Assembly (NCBI GenBank): GCA_933228675.1
Contig: OW121743.1
Span: forward strand, 97,837,998-97,901,997
Source of the DNA: Stomorhina lunata
Taxonomy: Eukaryota; Arthropoda; Insecta; Diptera; Rhiniidae
DNA: 64,000 nt
Direction: 5' to 3'
Each line of letters starts with the position of its first letter. The stretch's first letter is position 1. A program made the translations under genes and the position numbers. Under the pieces are notes generated by a model, which had not been told where the DNA came from, searched no databases, and worked only from the letters and a program-made list of their open reading frames with translations. Shown here piece by piece: positions 31,990-44,423 of the stretch.

Positions 31990-34230
31990 GATTTTTATAT
32001 TTTTTACATATTTTCGATCCAAAAAATTTTTTATAGAAACATTTTTAATAAAAATATTTTTCTTTTGATACAAATTATATTTTATAGAAAATTTTTCGAT
32101 AAAAATATTTTTCTGTAAAAATTTTCGATAAAAATATTTTTATATCAAAAAATTTTCAAATCTTCTATAGAAAAATTTTTGATCAAAAATTGTTCTATAG
32201 AAAAGTTTTTGATGAGAAAATTTTCTATAAAAAAAATTTTTGATAAAAAAATTTTCTATGGAAAAATTTTTGATAAAAAAATTTTCTATAGAAAAATTTT
32301 TGATAAAAAAATTTTCTATAGAAACATTTTTGATAAAAAAATTTTTTATAGAAAAATGTTTGATAAAAAAATGTTCTATAGAAAAACTGATAAGAAAAAT
32401 TTTCTACAGAAAAATTTTTGATAAAAAAAATTTTCTATAGAAAAAATTTTGATAAAAAAAATTTCTATAGAAAAATTTTTAATAAAAATATTTTAAAAAA
32501 TGGAGTAGAAAACTTTTTTTTGCGATTTTAAACTTTTGCTATAAAATTATTTTATAAACAATTTTCAATACAATTTTGTTATAGGAAATTTAAATAAAAT
32601 TTTTTTATCTAAAATTTTCGATATAAAAAAATATGGATTCAAAATTTTTAAGTAGAAAAGATTGAAAAATTTTGATGTCCATATAAAATTTTTCTATAGA
32701 AAAGTTTCGATGTAAAATTTTTTTAATAGAAAATTTTTCTATTAATCATTTTCGATAATTAAAAAATTATTTTATTTTGCAAAAAAATTTCGATGTAAAA
32801 TTTTTAATGTTAATTTTTTCAATAGAAATAATTTAAAAAAATTTTCCATAGAAAATTTTCTATATACATTTTTAAAAGAAAAATGTCGATGGAAACTATT
32901 TTCATAAAAAAATTTAGAAGTAAAATTTTTGATATTAATTTTTTCAATAAAAAATTTTCGATGTAAATTTTTCCATAGACAATTGTCAATGGAAATTTTA
33001 CCATGTAAAATTTTCAAAGGAAACTATAGATATAAAATTTTTTCATAAAGAAATTTCGATGCAAATTTTTTTTTTTTAATTTTCGATGTAAATTTTTTTA
33101 TAGAAAAATTTGATGTAAATAATTCTATAGAAAATTGTCAATGTTAATTTTTCCATGCAAAATTTACGAAAAAAAAAAAACTTTCGATATACATTTTTTT
33201 CATAAAAAAGATTTTTCTTTAGAAAATTTTTGATGTTAGTTCTTTTAATACAAAATTTTCGATGTAAATTTTTTCATGAAAAATGTTCTATGTAAATTTT
33301 TCAATGGACAATTTTCGATAAATACTATCGATTTTTCTTTAGAAAATATTTTATGTTAATTTTTTCAAATAGAAAATTTTCGATATAATTTTATCCATAG
33401 AAAATTTTCTAGGTAAATTTTTCCATGGAAAATGTTCGATTGAAACTATTGATATAAAATTTTTTCATAAAAAAAACATCGCTTTTTCCATAGAAAACTT
33501 TTGCATAAATCATTTTTACATAAAAAATAACTTTTTTTTGCAAAAAACTTTCGATGTAAAATTTTCCTTTAAAAATGTTTCCATTAAAAATTTTCGATGT
33601 AAATTTTTCATTGAAAACTATCGATTTAAATTTTTTTCATAAAAAACTTTCGATGTATTTTTTTTTTATAAAGAAAATGGTATTAAAAATTTAGACAAAT
33701 TTTCGATTTTTTGCTAAAAAAAAAATTTCTATAAAATTTTCTATGTAAATTGTTCCATAGACATAGAACATTTTTGATTTTTTGTAATTTTTTTAAAGGA
33801 AACTATCACATAAAATTTTATTATAAAAAAATGTCTATGTAAAATTTGTACATAAAAAACTTTTTTAGAAAATTCGATGCAAAATTTATTCCATAGAAAA
33901 CTTTTCTATAAATCAAAAAATGCAAAAAATTTTCGAGGTAAAATTTTCCTTTAAAAATTTTTCCATAGAAAATTTTCGATGCAACTTTTTCATAAAAAAC
34001 TTTTGATCAAAAAGTTTTTTTATATAAAAAAATTTTCTATAGAAAATTTAGACAAATTTTTGATTTTTTGCTAAAAAAAATGTTTGTAAAATTTTTTGTA
34101 TAAAAACTGTTCCATCGACTTTTTCTATTTTAGATTTTCTTATAGAACATTTTTGATGCGAATTTTTTAATAGAAATTTTTCAAGGTAAATTTTTTCATA
34201 AAAAACATTCCATATATATTTTCTCATAAC
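31990..34230. repeat. AT-rich minisatellite array 7 (TTTGATAAAAAAATTTTCTATAG type, decaying rightwards)
   Basis: The clearest part is 32160-32480, with about 30 bp units GAAAAATTTTTGATAAAAAA plus ATTTTCTATA. To the right the units become irregular, with TTTCGATGTAAATTTTTCCATAG words up to about 34200. A small continuation lies at 34430-34620, beyond a MITE. The Phe/Lys/Ile-rich ORFs inside on both strands are repeat artefacts. Confidence 0.88.
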
Positions 34231-34238
34231 GATAGTTT

Positions 34239-34415
34239 TATATAAAAAAGGAATAACTCGATTTTTGTTGCTTTACAGGAGAAGGAAAAAACTTAATGAG
34301 TCGTGTTTTCATTAAGTCTTTTTATTAAAAATTGTATATAAAATTTTACGAATGTAATTAAATTTTTTGCTTCAACTTTAAAGTAACAAAAATCGAGTTA
34401 GGCCTTTTCTATATT
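34239..34415. mobile_element. small foldback MITE, ~177 bp
   Basis: Inverted arms of about 36 bp at 34239-34274 and 34380-34415 share AACTCGATTTTTGTT and its complement with a few mismatches. A loop of about 100 bp separates them. It interrupts array 7, consistent with insertion into it. There is no coding capacity and the superfamily is unknown. Confidence 0.7.
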
Positions 34416-34619
34416 AAGCCATCGATAGAACAAATTTTATAGACAATTTTCGATATAAAATTTTGTATTAATAAAAAAATATTTAAAAGAAAATTCTTTT
34501 ATAAAAATTTTTTTCTTAGAAAAAATTGGTACAGAAAATTGTTGGTACAAAATTAATTAATTTCGATATACGCTTTTTGATACAAAGGTTTCGATATAAA
34601 ATTTATATAAAAAGTTTTT

Positions 34620-35375
34620 CATATGCGCATTGCAGTTTATTGGAATTGTCTATTATTGTATGAGTAATAGTTTTTTTTTAAACCAAAGAAATGTTGAAAG
34701 GGACAACCTTTCCTCGACTCTTTTCGATGATTAGATCATTAGGAGGGGTATTTCTAATTCTAGACAGATCGAAAGCCACGCATTATATCTAATCTGATGA
34801 ACAAAATAAATACGAATTATACTGTCTATGCAAATATCAAAATAAACCAAGATTATCTCCTAAACAGAACTAAATTGTTGCTTTTTTATATATAGACAAA
34901 AGTTTTAAAAAACTAAATTTACTCAAGCGCTTTTAACTGTGACTTTTTACTCACTCCAACCCAGTGTGCAGTGTCCATTTATTAGCATTTTTTTTTTTTT
35001 GTATACCATTATTTATTTGTAAATTAGTTCTGTTTTTGCAGTTTATTGTTTAGATTCCCTTAAAATAAACAAAAAGTGATTCATCAAATAAATATTCAAT
35101 TACACATATTTTGAGTACAATAAATTAATTGCGCACAAAATGCAAAAGAGTGTTAGATTTCATCGGGGAGACAGAGGAATTTATGGTTAATTAAAACTTT
35201 GAAATTTTAGAACAATTACTAAACATTTATGTACATTTTACATTTGGGTCGAACTAATCATAATAATAAATTTAAAAGGGAGATAATTTTGCAATTTGTA
35301 CAGAAAATTGTTTTTTAATGAACCAAAAATATATCTTTTATTGCTATAAACATTGATTTGGAAGTAACGTGGATT
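34620..35375. other. gene-free sequence
   Basis: AT-rich sequence with no supported gene. The words ACAGATCGAAAGCCACGCATTATAT near 34764 recur in altered form near 47583, so part of it is a dispersed repeat. Confidence 0.4.
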
Positions 35376-35589
35376 TCGAGCCATAACCGCCAAAAGGGCT
35401 TAAACGACATTAGGACGATTTTCATTCATCATCTTACAAAATATCAGGGCAGTAGAACTTACAGTTATGATTTTACAGCAAAACAATAAAGACTTAAGTA
35501 CAATTCACTGTCCAAAGATATTTTAAAAAATGCTTCTCCTGTAAATTTTAGTTTTTGGCGCTTGAGTCTTTTTGGCGGTTAGGGCTCGA
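35376..35589. mobile_element. TIR element, ~214 bp
   Basis: Imperfect terminal inverted repeats of about 31 bp begin TCGAGCC at 35376 and end GGCTCGA at 35589. They share TAACCGCCAAAA and its complement TTTTGGCGGTTA. No ORF is present. This is a nonautonomous element of unknown superfamily. Confidence 0.65.
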
Positions 35590-35855
35590 TATATACCATG
35601 TTTTTTTATTAATAACATAAACCACATGTGATAGTTATGCCATTTGTTGCCCAAATCGAAATTATTAACTTGTATACCCAATATTTACATATTATTCGCT
35701 ATAGTTTCAGCAAATAACTTAAATTGCTAAAAAGGCGGGTAGTTTCAATCGAACCGATTTCTATATGAAGACCTTATTTTTTTGAAAGTGGATTAAGTCC
35801 AGAGTTTTGCGTTTTAATGTTTCTAAAAATATAGTTGACCAATTTTAGTAAATTA

Positions 35856-35985
35856 ATGTGGGATTTATATAACTCAAGCGGCTGACGATGGAGTGAAATT
35901 TACATGTGTTTTGTTATTGTGACAAAAACAAATACATGTTAATTTCACTCAATCGCCAGCCGCTTGAGTTATATAAACCCCACAT
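35856..35985. mobile_element. near-perfect foldback element, ~130 bp
   Basis: Two arms of about 55-58 bp, starting ATGTGGG and ending CCCACAT, pair with few mismatches across a short loop near 35915-35928. TATAACTCAAGCGGCTG is in the left arm and CAGCCGCTTGAGTTATA in the right. It could be transcribed as a long hairpin. Confidence 0.75.
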
Positions 35986-36233
35986 AAATCTTAAGTTTTA
36001 ATCAGAACCTATCAAATTTATTCTTTCATAAAAATAAATTTATAAAAACCATTTGAAAATGCATTTTTTAACCGGTTGAATGGACTTATACCGCTTTCAA
36101 AACAAACATTTTAAGATATTCATTTTGTGAATTGAAAAATATACATATTTGACTCAAACGTTTTCAAAACAAATAAAATTTAAATTTTTGGTTTTGTGTG
36201 AAAAAATGTTTACTTTTGAAATGAATATGTATA

Positions 36234-37320
36234 CCCAGCAAAACTTTTCATTACCAAATAATGAGTTAAACAGCTAAACTATTGAACACGAACTACTTAC
36301 TCATTTAGTGTTTAAGTCATTACATTAACATGGGCATGTCATTGGAGGCAAGTACTTACCAATTGCAGAAAAGTAATGACTTGGGTAAGCAATTGGAAAA
36401 CAACAACAACAACAACTTTTTTTGTTATTTTATTTAAAAAAATATATTTTTTAACGAAACACAAATTTTTTTTTATGACCCAAAGGGGCTCGAACCCAGA
36501 CCCCTACGACTGCTAGGCGGAGACTCTTCCACTGAGCTACTTCATATGTCGAAAACTTAGCAGCTTATAATTAATATATACAATTTTTATTTTTAGATCC
36601 AAAATCATGTGACAATAACTTTGTTTTTCCCTGCTTTTTGGTAATTTTTGGAAAAATATTTCTATACGATTTTTTGTAAATGTTTAATGCATTTAATAAA
36701 CAATAAAGAAGTTTTTTTTAATTATTTTAAAACCTAAACAATTTAAATCTTTCTTTTTGTATAAGTTTTTATATAACACTGGCTCTTACTTACTCAAATG
36801 GCCTATAGATACAACCTATTTTCTTCGATCTTGTGAGAAATTTTCCTATACTTGGTCTTTATTTTTTTATCGTTCTTATTGGACAACTCGCGGTACATGT
36901 TAGCTCACTACGTGACGTAGTTGTTTGGGTGATATCACTAAGGGGTCAGTGTCCACAGTTGAGATGAAGGATAAAAAAGATAAGTCTGGGCTTACCAAGC
37001 TAAGAACCATTGCTTGGTATCCAAAATCAAAATTGACTTATGATAGTATTTTTTCATTACCGTGAGTTAGTTTTCCAAATTTTTTTTACAGAAGGTAATA
37101 TTTAAGTTTTTAAAATTCAAACATCATTTAAAAATATATTTTTAATAAAAAAAAATTTTGGTCTTGGTGGGATTTGAACCCGGGCCATTCATTTCAACTT
37201 ACCATTTTAATTACAAATAAGTACTTATGTAATAACTTATTAGTTATTTGGAGGGTATGTTGTAGTCATTTCAAGGTAACCAGTTACCAGAGTACTTGCC
37301 ATTACCAAAGTTTTGCTGGG
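36234..37320. mobile_element. TA-flanked TIR element with two tRNA-like modules (~1.09 kb)
   Basis: The termini are CCCAGCAAAACTTT at 36234 and its exact complement ending at 37320, each bordered by TA, which suits a TA target-site duplication (Tc1/mariner-like or related). Inside, minus strand, 36475-36545 has a tRNA-like shape with TAGCTCAGTGG (A box) and GGGTTCGAGCCCC (B box/T arm). A second B box, GGTTCAAATCC, lies at 37170-37180. No transposase ORF is present. This may be a MITE carrying SINE or tRNA insertions. Confidence 0.65.
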
Positions 37321-37344
37321 TAGGACTCAATACACTTTCAAAAC

Positions 37345-37945
37345 AAATAAAATTAAAAATTTTGTTTCAAAAAATTTTGCCAAATATTTTTCATAGCAAA
37401 ATTTCTATATAAAACGCAAATTTTCGAAAAAAATTCCTATAAAAAGTAAATTTTTCTATAAAAAGTAAATTTTTGAAAAATTTCCTCTCAAAAGTAAATC
37501 ATTGAAAAATTTCTTATAAAAGTAAACTTTTGAAAAACGTCCTATAAAAAGTGAAATTTTGAAAAATTTCCTATAAAAGTAAATTTTTGAAAAATTTCCT
37601 ATAAAAGTAAATTTTTGAAAAATTACCTATAAAAGTAAATTTTTGAAAAATTTCCTATAAAAAGTAAATTTTTGAAAAATTTCCTATAAAAAGTATATTT
37701 TTGAAAAATTTCCTATAAAAAGTAAATTTTTGAAAAATTTCCTATAAAAAGTAAATTTTTGAAAAATTTCCTATAAAAAGTAAATTTTTGAAAAATTTCC
37801 TATAAAAAGTAAATTTTTGAAAAATTTCCTATAAAAAGTAAATTTTTGAAAAATTTCCTATAAAAAGTAAATTTTTGAAAAATTTCGTATAAAAAGAAAA
37901 TTTTTGAAAAATTTCGTATAAAAAGTAAAATTTAAAAAAAAAAAA
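37345..37945. repeat. AT-rich minisatellite array 8 (TTTTTGAAAAATTTCCTATAAAAAG type)
   Basis: A very homogeneous array of about 29 bp units, AAATTTTTGAAAAATTTCC plus TATAAAAAGT. At least eight nearly identical consecutive copies run from 37640 to 37890. It starts right after the TA-flanked element. It is the youngest-looking array in the window. Confidence 0.93.
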
Positions 37946-38314
37946 TTATTTTAATTTTTTTTCTTCGACCCTACCTATGAATCATTACTATACATTTTTT
38001 TAATAAAAGAAATTGGAACTTTTAAAATAACACCCAAAAAAACTGCACCAATTTGGTGCCACCAAAGACATTCAATCTTAAATGACTGTAATTTAAATTT
38101 TCTTTAAATCTGACAATTTTTCATTCATTCGCACTTAATACTCTAATATTTGGTTCAATGTCTTTAAATATTTATTTTGTTGTAGTTCAAATAATTTTTT
38201 CCCCAACACACCGATTATAATTGCAAATCTTAATATGAACAAAACAAACTGTTTGCAAATAAGAAGTCAAGTAGTAGGGGTACTCACGATGGTTGAGGCA
38301 AAAGATGAAAAAAA

Positions 38315-38331
38315 TATTGTCAGACAATAAA
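38315..38331 (+). other. third TATTGT/ACAATA stem with AATAAA, no gene attached
   Basis: TATTGTCAGACAATAAA repeats the poly(A) stem of genes A and B, but no ORF is found upstream to 37950. It could mark a decayed third gene, a non-coding transcript end, or chance. Confidence 0.35.
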
Positions 38332-38501
38332 TTTGTTATTAGACAAAATTTCTTTATTACATCTTCAAATGAACTGTAAACTTATGAAAATTAGCAAAGA
38401 GCAAATTTGCAGTATCATGAATACCCCTATTATGTCTGTGGTTTAGTCTGTTAATAGACTTTTGTACTTGATGTACTTATAATTGGGCTGGAGAGTGAGT
38501 A

Positions 38502-39324
38502 CCCAGTAAGAAAAAAGGTTTATTCTCAAATTGAGGATGATTTGAAAATAAATCTTTTTTCAAAGGTCAAACGTTTGATACTGATTTGATACTGATTTGA
38601 GAATAATAGCGTTCTCAACAAAAAGGGGACTTTATTCTCAAATTGAGAAATGCCTTTATTCTCAAATCATTATCAAACCTCATTCTCAAAGGTTTTTCAA
38701 ATGTGGATATCATCTACATGTGGAACGTAAATAAAATGGCGTTGTATTTTTGAGTTTGTTTATTTTGTTTTTGAAAACGGTGCATCATATTTGAATTCTT
38801 TTGCTTAAAATATATTTTTTTATTGTTAGGTAAAAAAAATTCAAGAAACAAAGAAAATTTACTTATGCATATGAATATTATTGAATTTTTAATGTTGACA
38901 TTTTTTAAGCAAGGTTTTATATTCAAATATGGATCAATTTAAAAAAAATCCGAAAGAAATAACGAATTTCTTTGAAATGCAATGCCATTCCATTAAAATA
39001 TCTTAAACAATTTTTTTTTAACATAAAATTATTTTTTTTAATGTTTGAAAAAATTTGAAATAAGGTTTGATATCAAATTTATATAACACCATTTTTCAAA
39101 TTATTCTCAAATCATCTTAGGGTTTGATGATGATTTAAGAATAACCTTTATTCTAAATTTGAGAAACTATCATTTTTCAAACGTTTATTCTCAAATGAAC
39201 CCTCATTTGAAAATGAATGTGAATCTCAAACATCTGTTCAGGTTTGAAAAAAGTTTGAAAAAAACGTTTGATATCAAACGTAAAAGTCATCATATTTCAA
39301 ACGTTTGACACTGTTCTTACTGGG
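38502..39324. mobile_element. TA-flanked TIR element rich in CAAACGTTTGA palindromes (~823 bp)
   Basis: Ends are CCCAGTAAGAA and its complement, each with adjoining TA. Inside, ATTCTCAAAT/ATTTGAGAAT and AAACGTTTGA words recur in both orientations, including the perfect 18-bp palindrome ACGTTTGATATCAAACGT at 39264-39281. There is no coding frame. The end sequence is related to that of the element at 36234. Confidence 0.7.
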
Positions 39325-40370
39325 TATATGAATTTCAATTCAGCACAAAATTGTTTTGAATATTTTTGTGTTGATAGTGCAGTTCTCTGTCATTGTTTAT
39401 TGTTTACTTTTTATTTTTGTTGTGATAAAAACTTATCTTACACTCTGACAATTAAGAGAGACATGGTTCTTTAAATGGTTCAACGAAATTCCTTATTTTT
39501 TTTAAATAAATAAAAACATATGTTTTTAAGTTAAATTAAAACTTGCCAGAGAAGATTTACTGTAATATTTATGAATATTAATTAAGCACGTGATTAATAA
39601 GACATAGGCCTATCATATATGACTCAATACAATGTGAGTTCCCTGGGATGTCGGTTCTTAGTAAGAGAACTATAATTTAAACGATTCATAACAACTCATT
39701 TCGAGTTATAACTCTATGCTTGCAAATAATAACACTGTGCTAGTTGAAAAAAACCCGACAAAAGGAAGACCTTTTGGACCCAATGAATCCAATGATGCTA
39801 ACCGTTTTTTAGGTTAGCTCTTGTTTTCGAGATAAAGCGTTATTTAAAAGATGGAGAAGGTTGCACAATAAATATTCGCGTAACTCGAAAACTGTTAATT
39901 TTCATGGACCCTTACACGGCCCTTACAGAGCCGCGAACACCGATATATAAAACGTTATGATAGTGAACAAAATACTAAAAGGGCGGTATTTGTGGGCGTG
40001 GTAAAAAAATAAAATATTTTAGAATTGTTATAACATTATCTTTAATCTTTTAGAAGGCGAACCGCTCTAGTGTTCCTGAAAGATAATTTTGTTGCCGAAT
40101 TTCGTACTCGATTTATCTTTACCCACTAGGTTTCCCATTTATCGGTCAACAAAGTTGTCAAAATCGAGCACAGTGTAATTATGTTTGCAAATACATTCTT
40201 AATTTATAAAAAACGTTTATGATAATTTTATTAGGTCGGTCAAGAGTTCAAAGACCCAATTGTTGTGTAAACAAAATTATCCAATTATGCAATTATTGTA
40301 TTGTCTTCATTAAGGGTATTTTCATAAAACTGCATGTATGTATTAAAAAGATACAGATTAAGATTAAACA
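39325..40370. other. gene-free sequence
   Basis: Contains short stretches typical of old dipteran transposon DNA (GGGCGTGGT near 39994) but no ORF or boundaries I can define. Confidence 0.35.
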
Positions 40371-40961
40371 TATAAAGGGTGTCCAAAATTGAGTATCATT
40401 TTAGTTTTAATAAAAATGAAGATCAAAATTTTTCGAACGAAAAATACGAATTTTAAACCTCACCGCCTCCGATTTTGATATTTACTTTTTGATAGTTACT
40501 TTTTTCAAGATTTTTTTTTTTTTTTCAAAACATACCCATTTTATATGCCTTTATCTTGTGATGCGGGTATCAGATTTTAATGAAACTAGGTTCATATTTC
40601 AGCTTATGTCTTGTACTGGAGAACACGTAAGATCAATTATGTCCCTGACTCAAGAATATCTCAAAAAACATATCTTCCGTTTTCTTTATTCTTCCCTGAA
40701 ATATGGGAAATAATGTTCACAATGAATTCGACTTAAGTCGTTTCGATTCCTGTCTAAATTTGAATATGCTGCGTAATTTAGTTCGTGTTTAAAATGCGGG
40801 TGTAGCAGACTACCTCGCGTTTTGGGAAAAATAGAAAATCACTTAAAACCAGACTAAGTTTCATAAATATTATGGGGGCCACCTATTCCATGGTAAAGTA
40901 TTAATTTATGAATTTGGTGGTCGTACAAGCACGGAAAAGCAGAACTTTTGGACACTCTATA
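40371..40961. mobile_element. mariner-like MITE (~590 bp)
   Basis: The left end TATAAAGGGTGTCCAAAATT and the complement of the right end, TATAGAGTGTCCAAAAGTT, form an imperfect TIR bordered by TA. GTGTCCAAAA-type ends occur in Tc1/mariner-related elements. The interior has no transposase. The 74-codon frame at 40489-40713 is not convincing. Confidence 0.55.
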
Positions 40962-41454
40962 TCAAAAACAATGATTTGGTTTTAGCCGATCAAAGTTTAA
41001 CTCACATTTATCTTAGCTCATAGCTAAAATTAGAATAGTCATAGCTAGACCTTGTGGAGGCTATATATGGCAAGGAAAATTTGTAAGAAATTCCTTTGTG
41101 AGTCTTAAGTCGGATCAAGATTTAAAAATAAATTTCCCTACTGACGAAAGAAAGAAAATATACAAATGAAAAATGTTGTGTGTTTATATTCAGATGATAA
41201 TCTTCGCTTTATGTTGATATTTGTTAAGACACTATAATTCGCATTTATTCTGTCCAAGCACCGAAACGATTCGAGGTAGGTTATATTAAAAAATCCTGGA
41301 AGTTAAATTTTACTTAATTTAAGATTTTTTGTAGTAATCGGTCCAGTAATCGGTTTTGCAGATGTTGCTGGAAATAAGCGATATTATTATTTATCGAATT
41401 ACTGTACCTTTAACTTTTGGAAGAAATAAAGTTGTTAAATTTGTTATAATAAAT

Positions 41455-41690
41455 CTGTGACTTGGTGCTAAAAGGGACAATGTCAATTTTTTGCTGTTTT
41501 GAGTTAATCATTGCATTAGATTCCCTTATTTACCGTCTTTTATTTGGCTTCGACAGCTTATCTCTAACTTAACTCAGAACAGATTTATAATGGTTTTTCT
41601 GGACAATGTTACTATGAAGTTATATGAAAATAAAAACTTTAAATGAAATCTACTTTTTTTGACATTGGCAATTTTAGCAACAAGCCACAG
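41455..41690. mobile_element. TIR element (~236 bp), GACTTGGTGCTAAAAGG family
   Basis: Arms of about 32 bp share CTGTGRCTTG, TGCTAAAA and CAATGTCAA with their complements. A single related arm stands alone at 60863-60895, so this is a dispersed family. It is nonautonomous. Confidence 0.6.
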
Positions 41691-41965
41691 AAATATGAAA
41701 ATTAAATAAAAGGAAAATTGTTATACTTCCATAAATTCTATTTAGAATTGAAATCTTACAAAAATTGTGATTATTATATTACTCATCCATTGTTTTGATT
41801 ATTTCCCAGAAAAAGAAAAGCAAATTTTTCAAAATGTCAAACTGTATTAACAGTTGTGCTGTAAATTGTGAAAATACACACAAAAAATAAAAAATATTAT
41901 TTTAATAACATTTTCACTTTACAGTTTGCTTCTAAACTTTTGGGTTTCTTAATGAAGTTAAATTA

Positions 41966-42626
41966 AAAACAAGTAAGGAAGTGCTATAGTCGGTATAGCC
42001 AGATTATGTGATACCCTTCACCACTATCGTAAGGTCAAAGGTGTTCTTTTTTCTATATAAAGACAAATATTTGCTAAATTTTGCCAAAATGCAAACATTT
42101 TTTCTAAACTTATAAATTTAAGCTGTTTCCGTCATTTGGACTTATATGAGAGCTAGGGTCAAATTTGTACCGATTATCTCGAAATTTGACAAATTGATTA
42201 CAGTTGTAAAAAAATAAGTTATGCAAAAAATAAGCTTAACATTTTCATTATCTTTAGATTTACGAGCGTTTTAGTGATTTTTGTCTCATTTAATGCGTTT
42301 TGACAGAAGAATTTGTACGGGAGCTATGGTCAAATGTGAACCGATTTGAACAAAATTTGGTACTGTGGGAGGTACCATAAATAATGGATCGATTTTGACG
42401 AATTTCAATAGCCATGATCCCACTGTGCCAAGTTTCATCACATTATCTCTAAAATTACGACCTGTACTTTGATTACATTGTTTACATGGGGGTCCAGCCA
42501 GACGGACGGACTGACATCACTAAATCGACTCAGAAAGTGATTCTAAGTCTATTGGTAAGACAAATATTTCTATGCGTTACATACATCAGCACAAACTTAT
42601 AATAACCTATGGTGGTGTAGGGTATA
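41966..42626 (-). mobile_element. mini-me/DINE-like (Helentron-type) element, copy 1
   Basis: Read on the minus strand it starts at the GGGTATA end (42626) with subterminal inverted repeats of the ATACCCTTCACCAC type. It then has a short (GTCC)n-type tract (GGACGGA on plus near 42501), internal CGGTTCACATTTGACCATAG words, and ends with a short hairpin plus CTTACTTGTTTTT. These are the hallmarks of dipteran mini-me/DINE-1 elements with (GTCY)n microsatellites. Copy 2 follows without a gap. Confidence 0.65.
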
Positions 42627-43112
42627 ACAAGTAAGGAAGCGCTGAAGTCGGTCTAGCCCGACCGTGTGATACCCTTTACCACTGAGATCAAATTTATTTT
42701 CTTTCTTGCGTTTTTGCAAGAAAGAAAATAAAAGTCTTCAAACAGACATTAAAAAATATATATACTGAAATTTGAGGAAAAAATCTCAATTTTGGGAAGC
42801 CAGACCTATGAGAGGTACTAAAAATAATGGACCGATTTTAGCAATTTTCAATAACAAAGGTCCCACTTATCTGTACCTAATTTCATCAAAATAATAAAAC
42901 TGCGACCTATACTTTAATTACAAGATTTGGGGTCCAGTCAGCCAACCAGACGTCCAAACGGACGGACGGACGGACATCTTTACATCGACTCAGGAAGTGA
43001 TTATAAGTCTATTGGTATGCTTAAAGGTTGGTCTATGACCAACATTTCTATGCGTTACATACATCATCACAAACTTAACCTTTCCACTTATGGTGCTGAA
43101 GTGTATGATAAA
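42627..43112 (-). mobile_element. mini-me/DINE-like element, copy 2 (tandem with copy 1)
   Basis: It begins on plus with AACAAGTAAGG and the hairpin GTCGGTCTAGCCCGAC directly abutting copy 1. It has a (GGAC)n tract at about 42959-42974 and ends with a decayed GGTGCTGAAGTGTATGATA near 43112. The short ORF across it is an artefact. Confidence 0.65.
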
Positions 43113-44423
43113 TAAATTAAGAAAGTGCTATTAATGTGATCAAAACTGTTGTTTTGGCTTGATGTCTCATTTTGTTGTAGATATTTATACATTTATTTTT
43201 TTACTTATTTAATAATTCTCTTATCAAACGTTCTATTTAGAGTTATAAACAAGCGTTGTTTTTTTTTAATAAATAATAACAATAAAATTGCATGGCAGAC
43301 AATAAATTTTTACAAAAGTTTTAAAGACTAATAATCAATTTAAAGAAAGAAGTACAAGGAAATAGTCGTTTTTATATTCTGCAAATATGAAAGTCACGAT
43401 AACTACTTTTTCCACAGCATAAAATGTTTAAAGTGTTACCAAGTTGAATTTTTAAATTTTTTAGGATCCATTAAAATTGACAAAAAAAAATCTTTTTTTT
43501 ATTTACAATACACTACTTTTTTTGTTAAATTCTAAATTTGAGATCTATGATTAAAAATTCTTAACAAATTATTTTTTCAAAAATATAAAAATTTTAATGT
43601 ACATATATCTCGAAAACTGACTTTACGACTTTGCTATCGGAGTGCCATAATTATAGAACTTAAGAGCTTTGCTAAAGGATTGAAGTACATATGTAATATT
43701 TGATATTTTATTAAATTAACATTAAAAGTTCCTTAGTCAAAATTTGAATTCAGACCACCAATGCTTACCTGGCTCAACTAGTTTCTTATAAATATTTTTA
43801 CTAGTTTAACATGTATTTTAATAAATTAACATCTCACATACTGTAGAAGAGGGCACGAGTGTAAAGTAAAATCTACCAAACCCATATCTAATTGGAACTA
43901 AAAGTTAACAATAGATACATATAAAAAAGTTTTACAATAAAAACGAAGTATGTATGTACTTTTTATCATTTTTTATAAAACTTTATTTATAGAAACTCTA
44001 TTGACTATGAATGTATTAAATTGAAAAGACATCAGCATAAGTTGGGTGCAACTTTTATTGTTAATACTTATTCGAATTCATATACAAATGTTTAATGTTT
44101 AACAGTAATCAGAAAGAATGTCTGTCCATAGGTTTTATAACTATGAACTTCAAGCCTTTTTTAAAATTCTATTTTCCTTTATGAATTTGAAAAATATTAC
44201 ATACTAAGAATATTTTAAAACGTGTTTAGATTTTATAATTACTTCTAAGACATGTCTTACTAAAAGTACACAATAAATGAGTAAAACTTAATCATTCGTA
44301 TACAAACACTGCGGATCATTAGAATAAAAGCAAAAATGTATCAAAAAGAATCAATGGTAAATTCAAATCTCAATGGGACCCATATTCAGAAGAATTGTTA
44401 TGATGATTGATAACCCAAAAAGA
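43113..44423. other. gene-free sequence
   Basis: AT-rich sequence without a supported gene, array or element boundary. Confidence 0.4.

Noticed and set aside
32179..32440. Two overlapping ORFs rich in KIFYRKIFDK
   Set aside because: Same cause: array 7 units of about 30 bp keep the frame open.
36475..36545. A genuine tRNA gene on the minus strand
   Set aside because: A and B boxes are good, but acceptor-stem pairing is poor and it sits inside a TIR element. Treated as tRNA-derived.
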